In this document: positions 54,567-62,643 of the stretch, piece by piece
Layout: each line of letters begins with the position of its first letter
How positions within the stretch are numbered: the first letter of the stretch is position 1
Source: Enterobacter_D sp963521185
GTDB taxonomy: Bacteria; Pseudomonadota; Gammaproteobacteria; Enterobacterales; Enterobacteriaceae
NCBI GenBank assembly: GCA_963521185.1
Contig: CAUQTV010000001.1
Location: 434,001-498,000, forward strand
DNA: 64,000 bases
Reading direction: 5' to 3'
The notes under the pieces: model-generated
What the model saw: the letters and a program-made list of their open reading frames with translations, nothing else
What the model was told of the DNA's origin: nothing
The model's database searches: none
Program-made: the position numbers and the translations under genes

Positions 54567-54602
54567 AGCAGCACCAGATGGTGTCGCGCTGCTCCTTTTT
54601 TT
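54567..54602 (+). terminator. Riboswitch-controlled terminator
   Basis: AGCAGC (54567-54572) pairs with GCTGCT (54588-54593); ACC and GGT pair inside; CCTTTTTTT follows. It directly abuts the aptamer, so guanidine binding is expected to prevent its formation (transcriptional ON switch). Confidence 0.85.
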
Positions 54603-54623
54603 GTGCCAACCAGAGGTTAAAAA

Positions 54624-55682
54624 ATGAAGACATTTCCGTTGCTCCGCTCACTCGTATTGTCTCTCGTGATGCTGACGAGCCTGCCAACCTTTGCCGCCGT
54701 CAAAAAAGAATTTAACGTCTGCTGGACCATTTACGCGGGCTGGATGCCGTGGGGCACAATCGCGGGCGATAAAATCATCGACAAATGGGCGAACAAATAC
54801 GGCATCAAAATCAACGTCGTACAGCTTAACGACTATATCGAATCCATTAACCAGTACACCGCAGGCCAGTTCGACGGCTGCACCATGACCAACATGGATG
54901 CGCTGACCATTCCGGCGGCGGGCGGCGTGGATACCACGGCGCTGATCCTTGGCAGCTACTCCGAAGGTAACGATGGCGTGGTGATGAAAGGTGAGGGCAA
55001 AAAGCTGACCGATCTGAAAGGGATGAAAATCTACCTGCCGGAGCTGTCGGTGTCTCATTACCTGCTGGTGCGGGGTCTGGAAAAAGCCGGACTGCAAGAG
55101 CGTGACGTCACGGTGGTCAACACCTCCGATGCCGACATTGTCTCTGCCTTCGCCACCCCAGCGGTGCAGGCCGCCGTCGCCTGGAACCCGCAGCTGTCGG
55201 CCATTAAAGCCACGCCCAACACTACCGAAGTGATCAGCTCCTCCGCCGTGCCGGGAGAGATCATCGACATGATGGTGGTCAACAGCGCCACGCTGAAAGA
55301 CAACCCGGCGCTGGGCAAAGCGCTCACCGGGGCGTGGTATGAAATGATGGGGCTGATGAAAGCGCAGAACGCCGAGGCGCTCAACGCCATGGCCGCCGCC
55401 TCGGGTACCGATCTTGCTGGTTATAAAAAGCAACTGAGCACCACGCACCTGTTCTACACCCCGGCGGATAACCTCGCGTTCACCACCTCGGCGGAGCTGG
55501 CAAAAACCATGCAGCGCGTCGCACAGTTTTCGTTTGACAAAGGGCTTTTGGGCGAAGGCGCGCCGAGCGCCGACGTGGTGGGCATGGCGTTTCCGGGCAA
55601 CGTGACCCAGGGCGATGCCGCGAACATCAAGCTGCGCTTTGATGACCGCTTCCTGAAAATGGCAGTGGCTGGCACGCTCTGA
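54624..55682 (+). CDS. ABC transporter substrate-binding protein (guanidine/urea type)
   Basis: A 352-residue periplasmic binding protein. The signal peptide ends near LPTFA (residue 24). The mature part is an NMT1/taurine-like two-lobe fold, opening with FNVCWTIYAGWMPW. Homologues lie in urea/guanidine carboxylase operons and are annotated as putative urea-binding proteins; in a ykkC-controlled operon guanidine or a guanidine compound is the more likely ligand. First gene after the riboswitch; CCAGAGG precedes the ATG. Confidence 0.87.
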   Translation: MKTFPLLRSLVLSLVMLTSLPTFAAVKKEFNVCWTIYAGWMPWGTIAGDKIIDKWANKYGIKINVVQLNDYIESINQYTAGQFDGCTMTNMDALTIPAAGGVDTTALILGSYSEGNDGVVMKGEGKKLTDLKGMKIYLPELSVSHYLLVRGLEKAGLQERDVTVVNTSDADIVSAFATPAVQAAVAWNPQLSAIKATPNTTEVISSSAVPGEIIDMMVVNSATLKDNPALGKALTGAWYEMMGLMKAQNAEALNAMAAASGTDLAGYKKQLSTTHLFYTPADNLAFTTSAELAKTMQRVAQFSFDKGLLGEGAPSADVVGMAFPGNVTQGDAANIKLRFDDRFLKMAVAGTL

Positions 55683-55705
55683 ACCTGACTGACGGAGACC
55701 TCGCC

Positions 55706-56521
55706 ATGCGACAAATCAACCGCCATCCGCCGCACGGTATGCGCATCATGCTGGTGCTGTTGCCTTTCGCCCTGTTGCTGGCGGCCTACTTTTTCGGCTC
55801 AGCCATGCGTCTGGAGGCGAACCCGCAGGACAAGCTGCTGCCGGGCCTCGACCAGATGCTGGCCGCGGTGGATCGGATGGCCTTCACGCCGGATAAACGC
55901 AGCGGCGACTATCTGTTCTGGATGGACTCGCTGGTGAGTCTCGCCCGCCTGCTCACCGGTTTAGCGATTGCTTCGCTGGTGGGGCTGTGCATCGGTATCA
56001 CCGCCGGTGTCTTCCCGATGTGGCGCGCCTCGCTCTCCCCGCTGATGACCGTGCTGTCGATGATCCCGCCGCTGGCGATCCTGCCGGTGCTGTTCATTGT
56101 CTTTGGTCTTGATGAGCTGTCAAAAATCATACTGATCGTCATTGGCGTGACGCCAATGCTGGCGCGCGATCTGGAGCAGCGCGCACGGGAAATCCCATCG
56201 GAATTAATCATCAAAGCGCAAACGCTGGGGGCCAATAGCTGGAGCCTGGTGCTGCGCGTGGTGCTGCCGCAGTTGCTCTCCCGGTTGCTGATGTCGCTGC
56301 GTCTGCTGCTCGGGTCCGCCTGGCTGTTTTTGATCTCCGCCGAGGCCATTTCGTCCACCGCCGGGCTGGGCTACCGCATTTTCCTGGTGCGCCGCTACAT
56401 GGCGATGGACGTCATCATTCCTTACGTGGTGTGGATCACCCTGCTGGCATGGCTGATGGACGTCGCCCTGCGCCAGTTACACCAGGCCTGTTTTCCCTGG
56501 GCGGAAGGAGGCAAAGCATGA
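55706..56521 (+). CDS. ABC transporter permease (guanidine/urea type)
   Basis: A 271-residue inner-membrane protein with about six helices (first near residues 14-32). The EAA-type loop that contacts the ATPase is IKAQTLGANSWSLVLRVVLP (about 172-191). Tau/Ssu-type family. Its stop overlaps the ATPase start by four bases (ATGA). Part of the importer encoded with the preceding binding protein. Confidence 0.88.
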   Translation: MRQINRHPPHGMRIMLVLLPFALLLAAYFFGSAMRLEANPQDKLLPGLDQMLAAVDRMAFTPDKRSGDYLFWMDSLVSLARLLTGLAIASLVGLCIGITAGVFPMWRASLSPLMTVLSMIPPLAILPVLFIVFGLDELSKIILIVIGVTPMLARDLEQRAREIPSELIIKAQTLGANSWSLVLRVVLPQLLSRLLMSLRLLLGSAWLFLISAEAISSTAGLGYRIFLVRRYMAMDVIIPYVVWITLLAWLMDVALRQLHQACFPWAEGGKA

Positions 56522-57303
56522 GCTTTATCGAGATCAACAATATCTGGCAGGAATACGGCGACCATGTGGTGCTTGAGCGCCTGAATCTGCGCATTGCCGA
56601 AGGCGAGTTCTGCTCAATGGTCGGCGCGTCCGGCTGCGGCAAATCCACGTTTCTGCGTCTGCTGCTGGGTCAGGAAGCCCCCAGTCGCGGCAGCATTACC
56701 CTCGACGGCAAACCGCTTCGGGCGGAGCCGGACCGCAGCCGTGGCGTGGTGTTCCAGCGTTACTCGGTATTCCCGCACCTGAACGTGCTTGACAACGTCG
56801 CCATTGGCCTGGAGCTGCCCAATGCGCCGCTGATGGGGCGTCTGTTCGGCGCGCGCAAACGTGCCGCGCGCGAGCAGGCGGCGCAAATGCTGCACAAAGT
56901 GGGCCTCGGACACGCGCTGGAGAAATACCCGGCGCAGCTGTCAGGGGGCATGCAGCAGCGTTTAGCCATCGCCCAGGCCTTTATTATGCAGCCGCGCGTG
57001 CTGCTGCTCGATGAGCCCTTCGGCGCACTGGATCCGGGGATCCGCAAAGACATGCACGGCCTGCTGCTGCAACTGTGGAGCGAAACCCGCATGACGGTCT
57101 TTATGGTGACCCACGATCTCTCGGAAGGCTTCAACCTCGGCACCCGCCTGCTGGTGTTCGACAAAGTGCGGATCGATCCCCACGAACCTAACGCCTACGG
57201 GGCGCGCATTACCTACGACATTCCGCTTAACGAAGCGCGACTGGCGGAGGTGATGGCCGCCTCGACCCCGGCAAATGTTATCGCTATTAAGGAGTTTATC
57301 TGA
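56518..57303 (+). CDS. ABC transporter ATPase (guanidine/urea type)
   Basis: A 261-residue nucleotide-binding subunit with Walker A GASGCGKST (about residues 38-46), signature LSGGMQQR, Walker B VLLLDEPFGALD and the H-loop MVTHDL. The ATG at 56518 overlaps the permease stop and follows GGAAGGAGG, so a longer upstream frame from 56431 is rejected. It powers the importer. The stop shares a base with the next start (TGATG). Confidence 0.9.
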   Translation: MSFIEINNIWQEYGDHVVLERLNLRIAEGEFCSMVGASGCGKSTFLRLLLGQEAPSRGSITLDGKPLRAEPDRSRGVVFQRYSVFPHLNVLDNVAIGLELPNAPLMGRLFGARKRAAREQAAQMLHKVGLGHALEKYPAQLSGGMQQRLAIAQAFIMQPRVLLLDEPFGALDPGIRKDMHGLLLQLWSETRMTVFMVTHDLSEGFNLGTRLLVFDKVRIDPHEPNAYGARITYDIPLNEARLAEVMAASTPANVIAIKEFI

Positions 57304-58031
57304 TGACGCCACAACTGCATTGCGCCACCCCGCTGCGTGAAGAGACCGTACCGGGCGGCGGACATACTTCGCTGGTGCTCAAGCGCGGGCAGATCCTGCG
57401 CCTGACCGACATCAATGGCGGGGCCAACGTCAGCATGATGATGCTTAACGCCCATGAAAAAAGTGAGCGCTTGAACCTGCCCGACACGCTCAAAGGCCAG
57501 CACACGGCGCGCCTCACTGCCGGTCACTGCTTTTATTCCGACATGGGCCGCGTACTGGCGGGCATCGTTGCCGACACCTGCGGCTGGCACGATCCCTTTG
57601 GCGGCGTGCTGAACGGCGCGGAAACCGCTGAAAAATACGGCGAGGGACGCTACCAGGCGCTGCGCAACGGCTACTACCGCAACGGCATGGACAACCTGTT
57701 AGTGGAGATGGGCAAGTGGGATTTGAACGTTGAAGATCTGCTGATGGTGGTCAATTTCTTCAGCAAGGTGACCGTCGATGCCGACGGCGCATTCAGCTTC
57801 CACCCTGGATTTTCCGCCGCGGGCAGCGTTGTCGAGCTGTACGCGCCAATTGATACGCTGATGGTGCTCACTACGTTACAACATCCTATGGATCCAGACC
57901 CGCACTACGCCCCGCAACCGATTCAGTTGAGCTGGTTTACCGCAAGCGATGAAGACGCCGCTGTTAACGCGCTGCTCTCGCGACCGGAAAATGGCCGCGC
58001 ATTCACCAATACCCAGCTGTTTGCCCTGTAA
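57303..58031 (+). CDS. Urea carboxylase-associated protein 2-type, DUF1989 (carboxyguanidine deiminase subunit)
   Basis: A 242-residue DUF1989 protein. DUF1989 pairs next to these carboxylases were shown to be subunits of carboxyguanidine deiminase (CgdAB), which turns carboxyguanidine into allophanate plus ammonia. The conserved motif VADTCGWHDPFGG near residue 92 carries the cysteine/histidine/aspartate expected for metal binding or catalysis. Translationally coupled to the ATPase gene. Which of CgdA or CgdB this is I do not assign. Confidence 0.85.
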   Translation: MTPQLHCATPLREETVPGGGHTSLVLKRGQILRLTDINGGANVSMMMLNAHEKSERLNLPDTLKGQHTARLTAGHCFYSDMGRVLAGIVADTCGWHDPFGGVLNGAETAEKYGEGRYQALRNGYYRNGMDNLLVEMGKWDLNVEDLLMVVNFFSKVTVDADGAFSFHPGFSAAGSVVELYAPIDTLMVLTTLQHPMDPDPHYAPQPIQLSWFTASDEDAAVNALLSRPENGRAFTNTQLFAL

Positions 58032-58042
58032 GGAGCCGCGAG

Positions 58043-58678
58043 ATGAACCTTGTTGAGAGTCATAAACACCCGGCTGAGGCGGTATTTCGCCATGTGATCC
58101 CGGCGGGCGAGCACTATCTGTTTGAGGTCAAAAAAGGCCAGACCCTGCGCCTGCTCGATCTTGAGGGCAACCAGGCCATCGACACGCTGTTTTACAGCGC
58201 CGATAACCCGCGCGAGCGCTACGATCCCCAGCGCACACTGCGCCGTCAGGGCAACGCTTACCTCACCACCGGCAGCGTGCTGTGGTCGGGCCTCGGTAAC
58301 CCGCTGGCGACCATTGTCGCGGATACCTGCGGCCGACACGACACGCTCGGCGGGGCCTGTGCACAGGAGAGCAACACCGTGCGCTACGCGCTGGATAAGC
58401 GCTACATGCACAGCTGCCGCGACAATTTCCTCTGCGCCTGCCTGCATGATGGCCGTCTGCACAAGCGTGACATCGGGGCCAACATCAACTTCTTTATGAA
58501 CGTGCCGGTGACGCCGGAAGGCGGGCTGACCTTTGAAGACGGCATCTCCGCGCCGGGTAAGTACGTCGAACTGCGCGCAGAGTGCAACCTGATTGTGCTG
58601 ATCTCCAACTGTCCACAGTTGAACAACCCGTGCAACGGCTGGAACCCAACGCCTGCGGAGGTGCTGGTATGGAACTGA
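58043..58678 (+). CDS. Urea carboxylase-associated protein 1-type, DUF1989 (carboxyguanidine deiminase subunit)
   Basis: A 211-residue DUF1989 paralogue of the preceding gene, with the matching motif VADTCGRHDTLGGACAQ near residue 94 and further cysteines (HSCRDNFLCACLHD). It would form the deiminase with its neighbour. AAGGAGCCGCG precedes the ATG, eleven bases after the previous stop. Its end overlaps the next small ORF by ten bases. Confidence 0.85.
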   Translation: MNLVESHKHPAEAVFRHVIPAGEHYLFEVKKGQTLRLLDLEGNQAIDTLFYSADNPRERYDPQRTLRRQGNAYLTTGSVLWSGLGNPLATIVADTCGRHDTLGGACAQESNTVRYALDKRYMHSCRDNFLCACLHDGRLHKRDIGANINFFMNVPVTPEGGLTFEDGISAPGKYVELRAECNLIVLISNCPQLNNPCNGWNPTPAEVLVWN

Positions 58679-58767
58679 CGCGTTTACAAAAAGTACGCCG
58701 CGCGATCTACCGCCTGTTCGCCGTCCGTGCCAATCGGCTGATGCCCGGCAGCACGCCGCGCCCCTGA
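58669..58767 (+). CDS. Small basic ORF coupled to the deiminase gene
   Basis: A 32-residue ORF whose ATG lies inside the end of the preceding gene (ATGGAACTGA). The product, MELTRLQKVRRAIYRLFAVR followed by a short Pro/Arg-rich end, has eight arginines or lysines and no acidic residue after position 2. I recognise no homologue. GCGGAGGTGCTGGT just upstream could be its ribosome binding site. It ends 12 bases before the first guanidine-II hairpin. It may be a real small protein, a coupling ORF, or the decayed start of a lost gene. Confidence 0.45.
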   Translation: MELTRLQKVRRAIYRLFAVRANRLMPGSTPRP

Positions 58768-58779
58768 TACGATCCTCCC

Positions 58780-58824
58780 CCTGGACGACCGGGCGGTGAC
58801 ACTTTTTCGGCGGGACGACCCGCC
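58780..58824 (+). promoter_or_regulatory. Guanidine-II (mini-ykkC) riboswitch
   Basis: Two hairpins with identical ACGA loops: CCTGG-ACGA-CCGGG (58780-58793) and GGCGGG-ACGA-CCCGCC (58809-58824), joined by 15 bases. Paired stems with ACGR loops define this class. The 3' arm CCCGC (58819-58823) could instead pair with GTGGG (58845-58849) at the carboxylase ribosome binding site. Ligand-stabilised hairpins would free that site, the known translational ON logic. Confidence 0.85.
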
Positions 58825-58856
58825 ACGGTCTGGGTCTGATCCTTGTGGGTGAAAAT

Positions 58857-61800
58857 ATGCTGACGAAATTACTCATTGCCAACCGGGGCGCGATTGCCTG
58901 TCGTATTCTGCGCACACTGCGCGACATGAACCTGAGCGGTGTGGCGGTCTGGTCTGAAGCCGACGCCAGCAGCCTGCACATCCGCGAAGCCGACGAAGCC
59001 ATTTGCCTCGGCGCGGGGGCTGCCGCGCAAACCTATTTACAGGTGGAGAAAATTCTCGCCGCCGCCAGGGAAAGCGGCGCGCAGGCTATTCATCCCGGCT
59101 ATGGCTTTCTGTCGGAAAACGCCGCTTTTGCCGAAGCCTGTGAAGCCGCTGGCATAGCGTTTGTTGGCCCCACGCCGGAACAGCTGCGCGTCTTCGGTCT
59201 GAAGCATACCGCCCGCAAGCTTGCGAAAAAACACGGCGTACCGATGCTTGAAGGCACCGCGCTGCTGGCTGACTGCGAAGAAGCGTTAACCGCCGCGCAG
59301 CGCGTGGGCTACCCGGTGATGCTAAAAAGCACCGCCGGGGGCGGCGGCATCGGCATGCGTGTCTGTTACCGCGCCGCTGAACTGAGCGAGGCTTTCGACG
59401 CCGTGCAGCGCTTGGGGAAAAACAACTTTAGCGACGCCGGTGTCTTTATCGAAAAGTACATTGAGCGCGCGCGCCATCTCGAAGTGCAGATTTTCGGCGA
59501 CGGGCAGGGCGAGGTCATCGCGCTGGGCGTGCGCGACTGCTCCGTGCAGCGTCGCAATCAAAAAGTGCTGGAAGAAACCCCCGCGCCTAACCTGCCTGAA
59601 GGCATGGCGCAGGCGCTGTGCCTGGCGGCCATCGCCCTTGGCAAAGCGGTCAATTACCGCAGCGCAGGCACCGTCGAGTTCGTCTATGACAGCGAGGCCG
59701 GGCAGTTTTATTTTCTTGAGGTAAATACCCGTTTGCAGGTGGAGCACGGCGTCACCGAGCAGGTGTGGGGCGTGGATCTGGTGCGCATGATGATTGAACT
59801 GGCGGCGGGCACGCTGGCACCGCTCAGTGAGATTGCCGCCGGGCTGACGCCGCAGGGGCATGCGGTACAGGCGCGCGTCTACGCTGAAGATCCGGGCCGT
59901 CAGTTTCAGCCGTCGCCAGGTTTGCTCACCGAAGTGGTATTTCCGGCGCAGGATCGCAAAATGCTGCGCATTGACACCTGGGTGGAATCCGGCTGCGAGG
60001 TCCCGCCGTTCTTCGACCCCATGCTGGCGAAGATCATCGCCTTTGCCGACACGCGAAGCGCCGCCATTGCCCGGCTGGATAGCGCCCTTGCCGACACCCG
60101 CCTGTACGGCGTGGAGACTAACCGCGACTATTTGCGCCAGATCCTCGGCTACGCCCCCTTTGCCAGCGGGCAGCCGTGGACGCGCTGCCTGGATAATTTG
60201 CGCTACCAGGCCAGCACTGTCGAGGTGCTGAGCGCAGGCACGCAAACCACGGTGCAGGACTTCCCCGGACGCATTGGCTACTGGGCGGTGGGCGTCCCGC
60301 CATCGGGACCGATGGACGATCGTGCGCAGCGCTTGGGCAACCGGCTGCTGGGCAATGCCGGGAACGACGCGGCGCTGGAGATCACCCTGAGCGGCCCGAC
60401 GTTAAAATTCAATACCGACAGCGTGGCGGTCATTACCGGGGCAGAATTGCCGGTGACCCTCGACGGTGAACCGCAGGCGATGAACACCGTGTTTGCTATC
60501 CGCGCAGGGATGACGCTGCGCCTCGGCGAGGTCAGCGGGCAGGGTGTGCGCAGCTATCTGTGCCTGCGCGGCGGTTTTGCCGTGCCGGACTATCTCGGCA
60601 GTAAAAGCACCTTTACCCTTGGTCAGTTTGGCGGTCACGCCGGGCGCGCGCTGCAAACCGGCGATGTGCTGCACCTTACACCGTTAACCGCCACTCAGGT
60701 CGGGGCCGCCTTGCCCGACGCGCTGTGCACCACACTTGATGCCGTGCGTGAACTGCGGGTGATTTACGGTCCGCACGGCGCGCCGGAATATTTCACCCCG
60801 GCCTCCATCAGCACCTTTTTTGCCACCGAGTGGGAAGTGCATTTCAACTCCAGCCGCACCGGGGTGCGTCTGATTGGCCCGAAACCGGAATGGGCGCGCG
60901 AGAGCGGCGGCGACGCCGGACTGCATCCCTCCAATATTCACGATAACCCCTACGCCATCGGCGCGGTGGATTTTACCGGTGACATGCCGGTGATCTTAGG
61001 TCCCGACGGCCCCAGCCTCGGTGGGTTTGTCTGTCCGGTGACCATCATCGAGGCGGATCTCTGGCAGCTTGGGCAGCTCAAAGCGGGGGATAAACTGCGC
61101 TTTACGCCGGTGGATATTTCCACCGCGCGGCTGCTGGCGCAGGGGCGTGCACAAGAGTTGGCGTCATTACAGCCCGTCACCATCAACTGGCACCCGGAGC
61201 CGCTCAGCACCCCGGTGGTGATGGAAACCGGCGAAGCCGACAAACGCCTGGTGGCACGCCTTTCCGGCGACACGCATCTGCTGCTGGAGATTGGCGACGC
61301 TGAACTGGATCTGGTGCTGCGTTTTCGCGGTCATGCCTTAATGCAGGCGTTAGCGGCGCTGACGCTGCCTGGCGTTATCGACCTGACGCCGGGGATCCGC
61401 TCGCTGCAAATCCATTATCAGCCAGAAGCGATGCCGCTGGCGACGCTGCTGAGCCTTATCAAACGCGTCTGGCTGGAAGTGTGCCAGCGTGAAGATTTAC
61501 AGGTACCGTCGCGTATTGTCTGGCTGCCGCTGTCATGGGACGATCCGGCGTGTCAGAAAGCCATCGACAAATACATGACCACCGTGCGCCGCGACGCGCC
61601 GTGGTGCCCGAGCAATCTGGAGTTTATCCGCCGCATCAACGATCTGGACAACGTTGATGAGGTGTACAAAACGGTGTTTGAAGCGAGCTATCTGGTGATG
61701 GGGCTGGGCGATGTTTATCTTGGTGCGCCCGTTGCCACGCCGCTCGATCCGCGCCACCGCATGGTGACCACCAAATATAACCCGGCGCGCACCTGGACGG

Positions 61801-62465
61801 CGGAAAACTCGGTGGGTATTGGCGGTGCCTATCTGTGCGTTTACGGAATGGAGGGGCCTGGCGGGTATCAGTTTGTCGGCCGGACGCTGCAAATGTGGAA
61901 TCGCTACCATAAGGTCGCCGATTTTGACGGCAAGCCCTGGCTGTTACGCTTCTTCGATCAGATCCGTTTCTACCCGGTTAGCGCTGACGAACTGCTGGCG
62001 ATTCGCCGCGATTTCCCGCTCGGACGCTACCCGCTGCGTATTGAGCACAGCACGCTGCGACTGGCGGAGTATCAGCAGTTTCTCAATGACGAAGCCAGCA
62101 GCATTGACGCCTGGCGCACGCATCAGCAGGCGGCGTTTAACGCCGAACGTGAACGCTGGATCGCCTCCGGGCAGGCGCATTTTGAAAGCCGGGACTGTGC
62201 GGCTGACGAGGGCGAAGAGGCATCGCTTTTGCCGCACCAGCGCCGCGTCGACAGCCCCATTTCCGGCAATCTGTGGCAGGTCAGCGTCGAACCCGGCGCA
62301 CGAGTGCAAGAAGGTGACGTGCTGGTGATCCTCGAATCCATGAAAATGGAGATCCCGTTGCTGGCAAGCGCTGACGGCGTGGTCGCCCAGGTGCGCGTCC
62401 AGCCCGGCTCCTCGGTGCGTGCCGGTCAATGCGTGGTGGTGATTGAGGAAGAAAAAAACCATTAA
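58857..62465 (+). CDS. Biotin-dependent urea/guanidine carboxylase
   Basis: A 1202-residue multidomain enzyme: biotin carboxylase (about residues 1-450, KSTAGGGGIGMR, EVNTRLQVEH), then the KipA/KipI-like carboxyltransferase parts AHS2 (about 460-770, VQDFPGRIGYWAVGVPPSGPMD) and AHS1 (about 800-1030), and a C-terminal biotinyl domain with Lys1163 in ESMKME. It carboxylates urea or guanidine with ATP and bicarbonate. Two guanidine riboswitches and a deiminase pair upstream argue for guanidine. The ATG at 58857 follows GGGTGA; a GTG at 58845 overlaps that site. No fused allophanate hydrolase domain. Confidence 0.92.
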   Translation: MLTKLLIANRGAIACRILRTLRDMNLSGVAVWSEADASSLHIREADEAICLGAGAAAQTYLQVEKILAAARESGAQAIHPGYGFLSENAAFAEACEAAGIAFVGPTPEQLRVFGLKHTARKLAKKHGVPMLEGTALLADCEEALTAAQRVGYPVMLKSTAGGGGIGMRVCYRAAELSEAFDAVQRLGKNNFSDAGVFIEKYIERARHLEVQIFGDGQGEVIALGVRDCSVQRRNQKVLEETPAPNLPEGMAQALCLAAIALGKAVNYRSAGTVEFVYDSEAGQFYFLEVNTRLQVEHGVTEQVWGVDLVRMMIELAAGTLAPLSEIAAGLTPQGHAVQARVYAEDPGRQFQPSPGLLTEVVFPAQDRKMLRIDTWVESGCEVPPFFDPMLAKIIAFADTRSAAIARLDSALADTRLYGVETNRDYLRQILGYAPFASGQPWTRCLDNLRYQASTVEVLSAGTQTTVQDFPGRIGYWAVGVPPSGPMDDRAQRLGNRLLGNAGNDAALEITLSGPTLKFNTDSVAVITGAELPVTLDGEPQAMNTVFAIRAGMTLRLGEVSGQGVRSYLCLRGGFAVPDYLGSKSTFTLGQFGGHAGRALQTGDVLHLTPLTATQVGAALPDALCTTLDAVRELRVIYGPHGAPEYFTPASISTFFATEWEVHFNSSRTGVRLIGPKPEWARESGGDAGLHPSNIHDNPYAIGAVDFTGDMPVILGPDGPSLGGFVCPVTIIEADLWQLGQLKAGDKLRFTPVDISTARLLAQGRAQELASLQPVTINWHPEPLSTPVVMETGEADKRLVARLSGDTHLLLEIGDAELDLVLRFRGHALMQALAALTLPGVIDLTPGIRSLQIHYQPEAMPLATLLSLIKRVWLEVCQREDLQVPSRIVWLPLSWDDPACQKAIDKYMTTVRRDAPWCPSNLEFIRRINDLDNVDEVYKTVFEASYLVMGLGDVYLGAPVATPLDPRHRMVTTKYNPARTWTAENSVGIGGAYLCVYGMEGPGGYQFVGRTLQMWNRYHKVADFDGKPWLLRFFDQIRFYPVSADELLAIRRDFPLGRYPLRIEHSTLRLAEYQQFLNDEASSIDAWRTHQQAAFNAERERWIASGQAHFESRDCAADEGEEASLLPHQRRVDSPISGNLWQVSVEPGARVQEGDVLVILESMKMEIPLLASADGVVAQVRVQPGSSVRAGQCVVVIEEEKNH

Positions 62466-62470
62466 GAGCC

Positions 62471-62517
62471 TGAATGACGACGGGTGCAGATTGGCCCGTC
62501 GGTCATTCCTTTATTTT
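62471..62517 (+). terminator. Terminator of the guanidine operon
   Basis: GAATGAC-GACGGG and CCCGTC-GGTCATTC form a long stem around TGCAGATTGG, followed by CTTTATTTT. It separates the carboxylase from the citrate synthase homologue. Confidence 0.82.
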
Positions 62518-62643
62518 ATCTGTTCCACTCCCTCATACTCCTGTTTTCCATAAGAATTTCCTGATCACTCTGCCCATTCCGTTTCGTCAGGCGTAGGATA
62601 GTCGTTAACGCAACCTACGTCCGGCTAACAGGAAGGGCAACTC

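Noticed and set aside
59322..60245. 307-codon frame antisense to the carboxylase
   Set aside because: Shadow of the biotin carboxylase domain; no homology-like motif.
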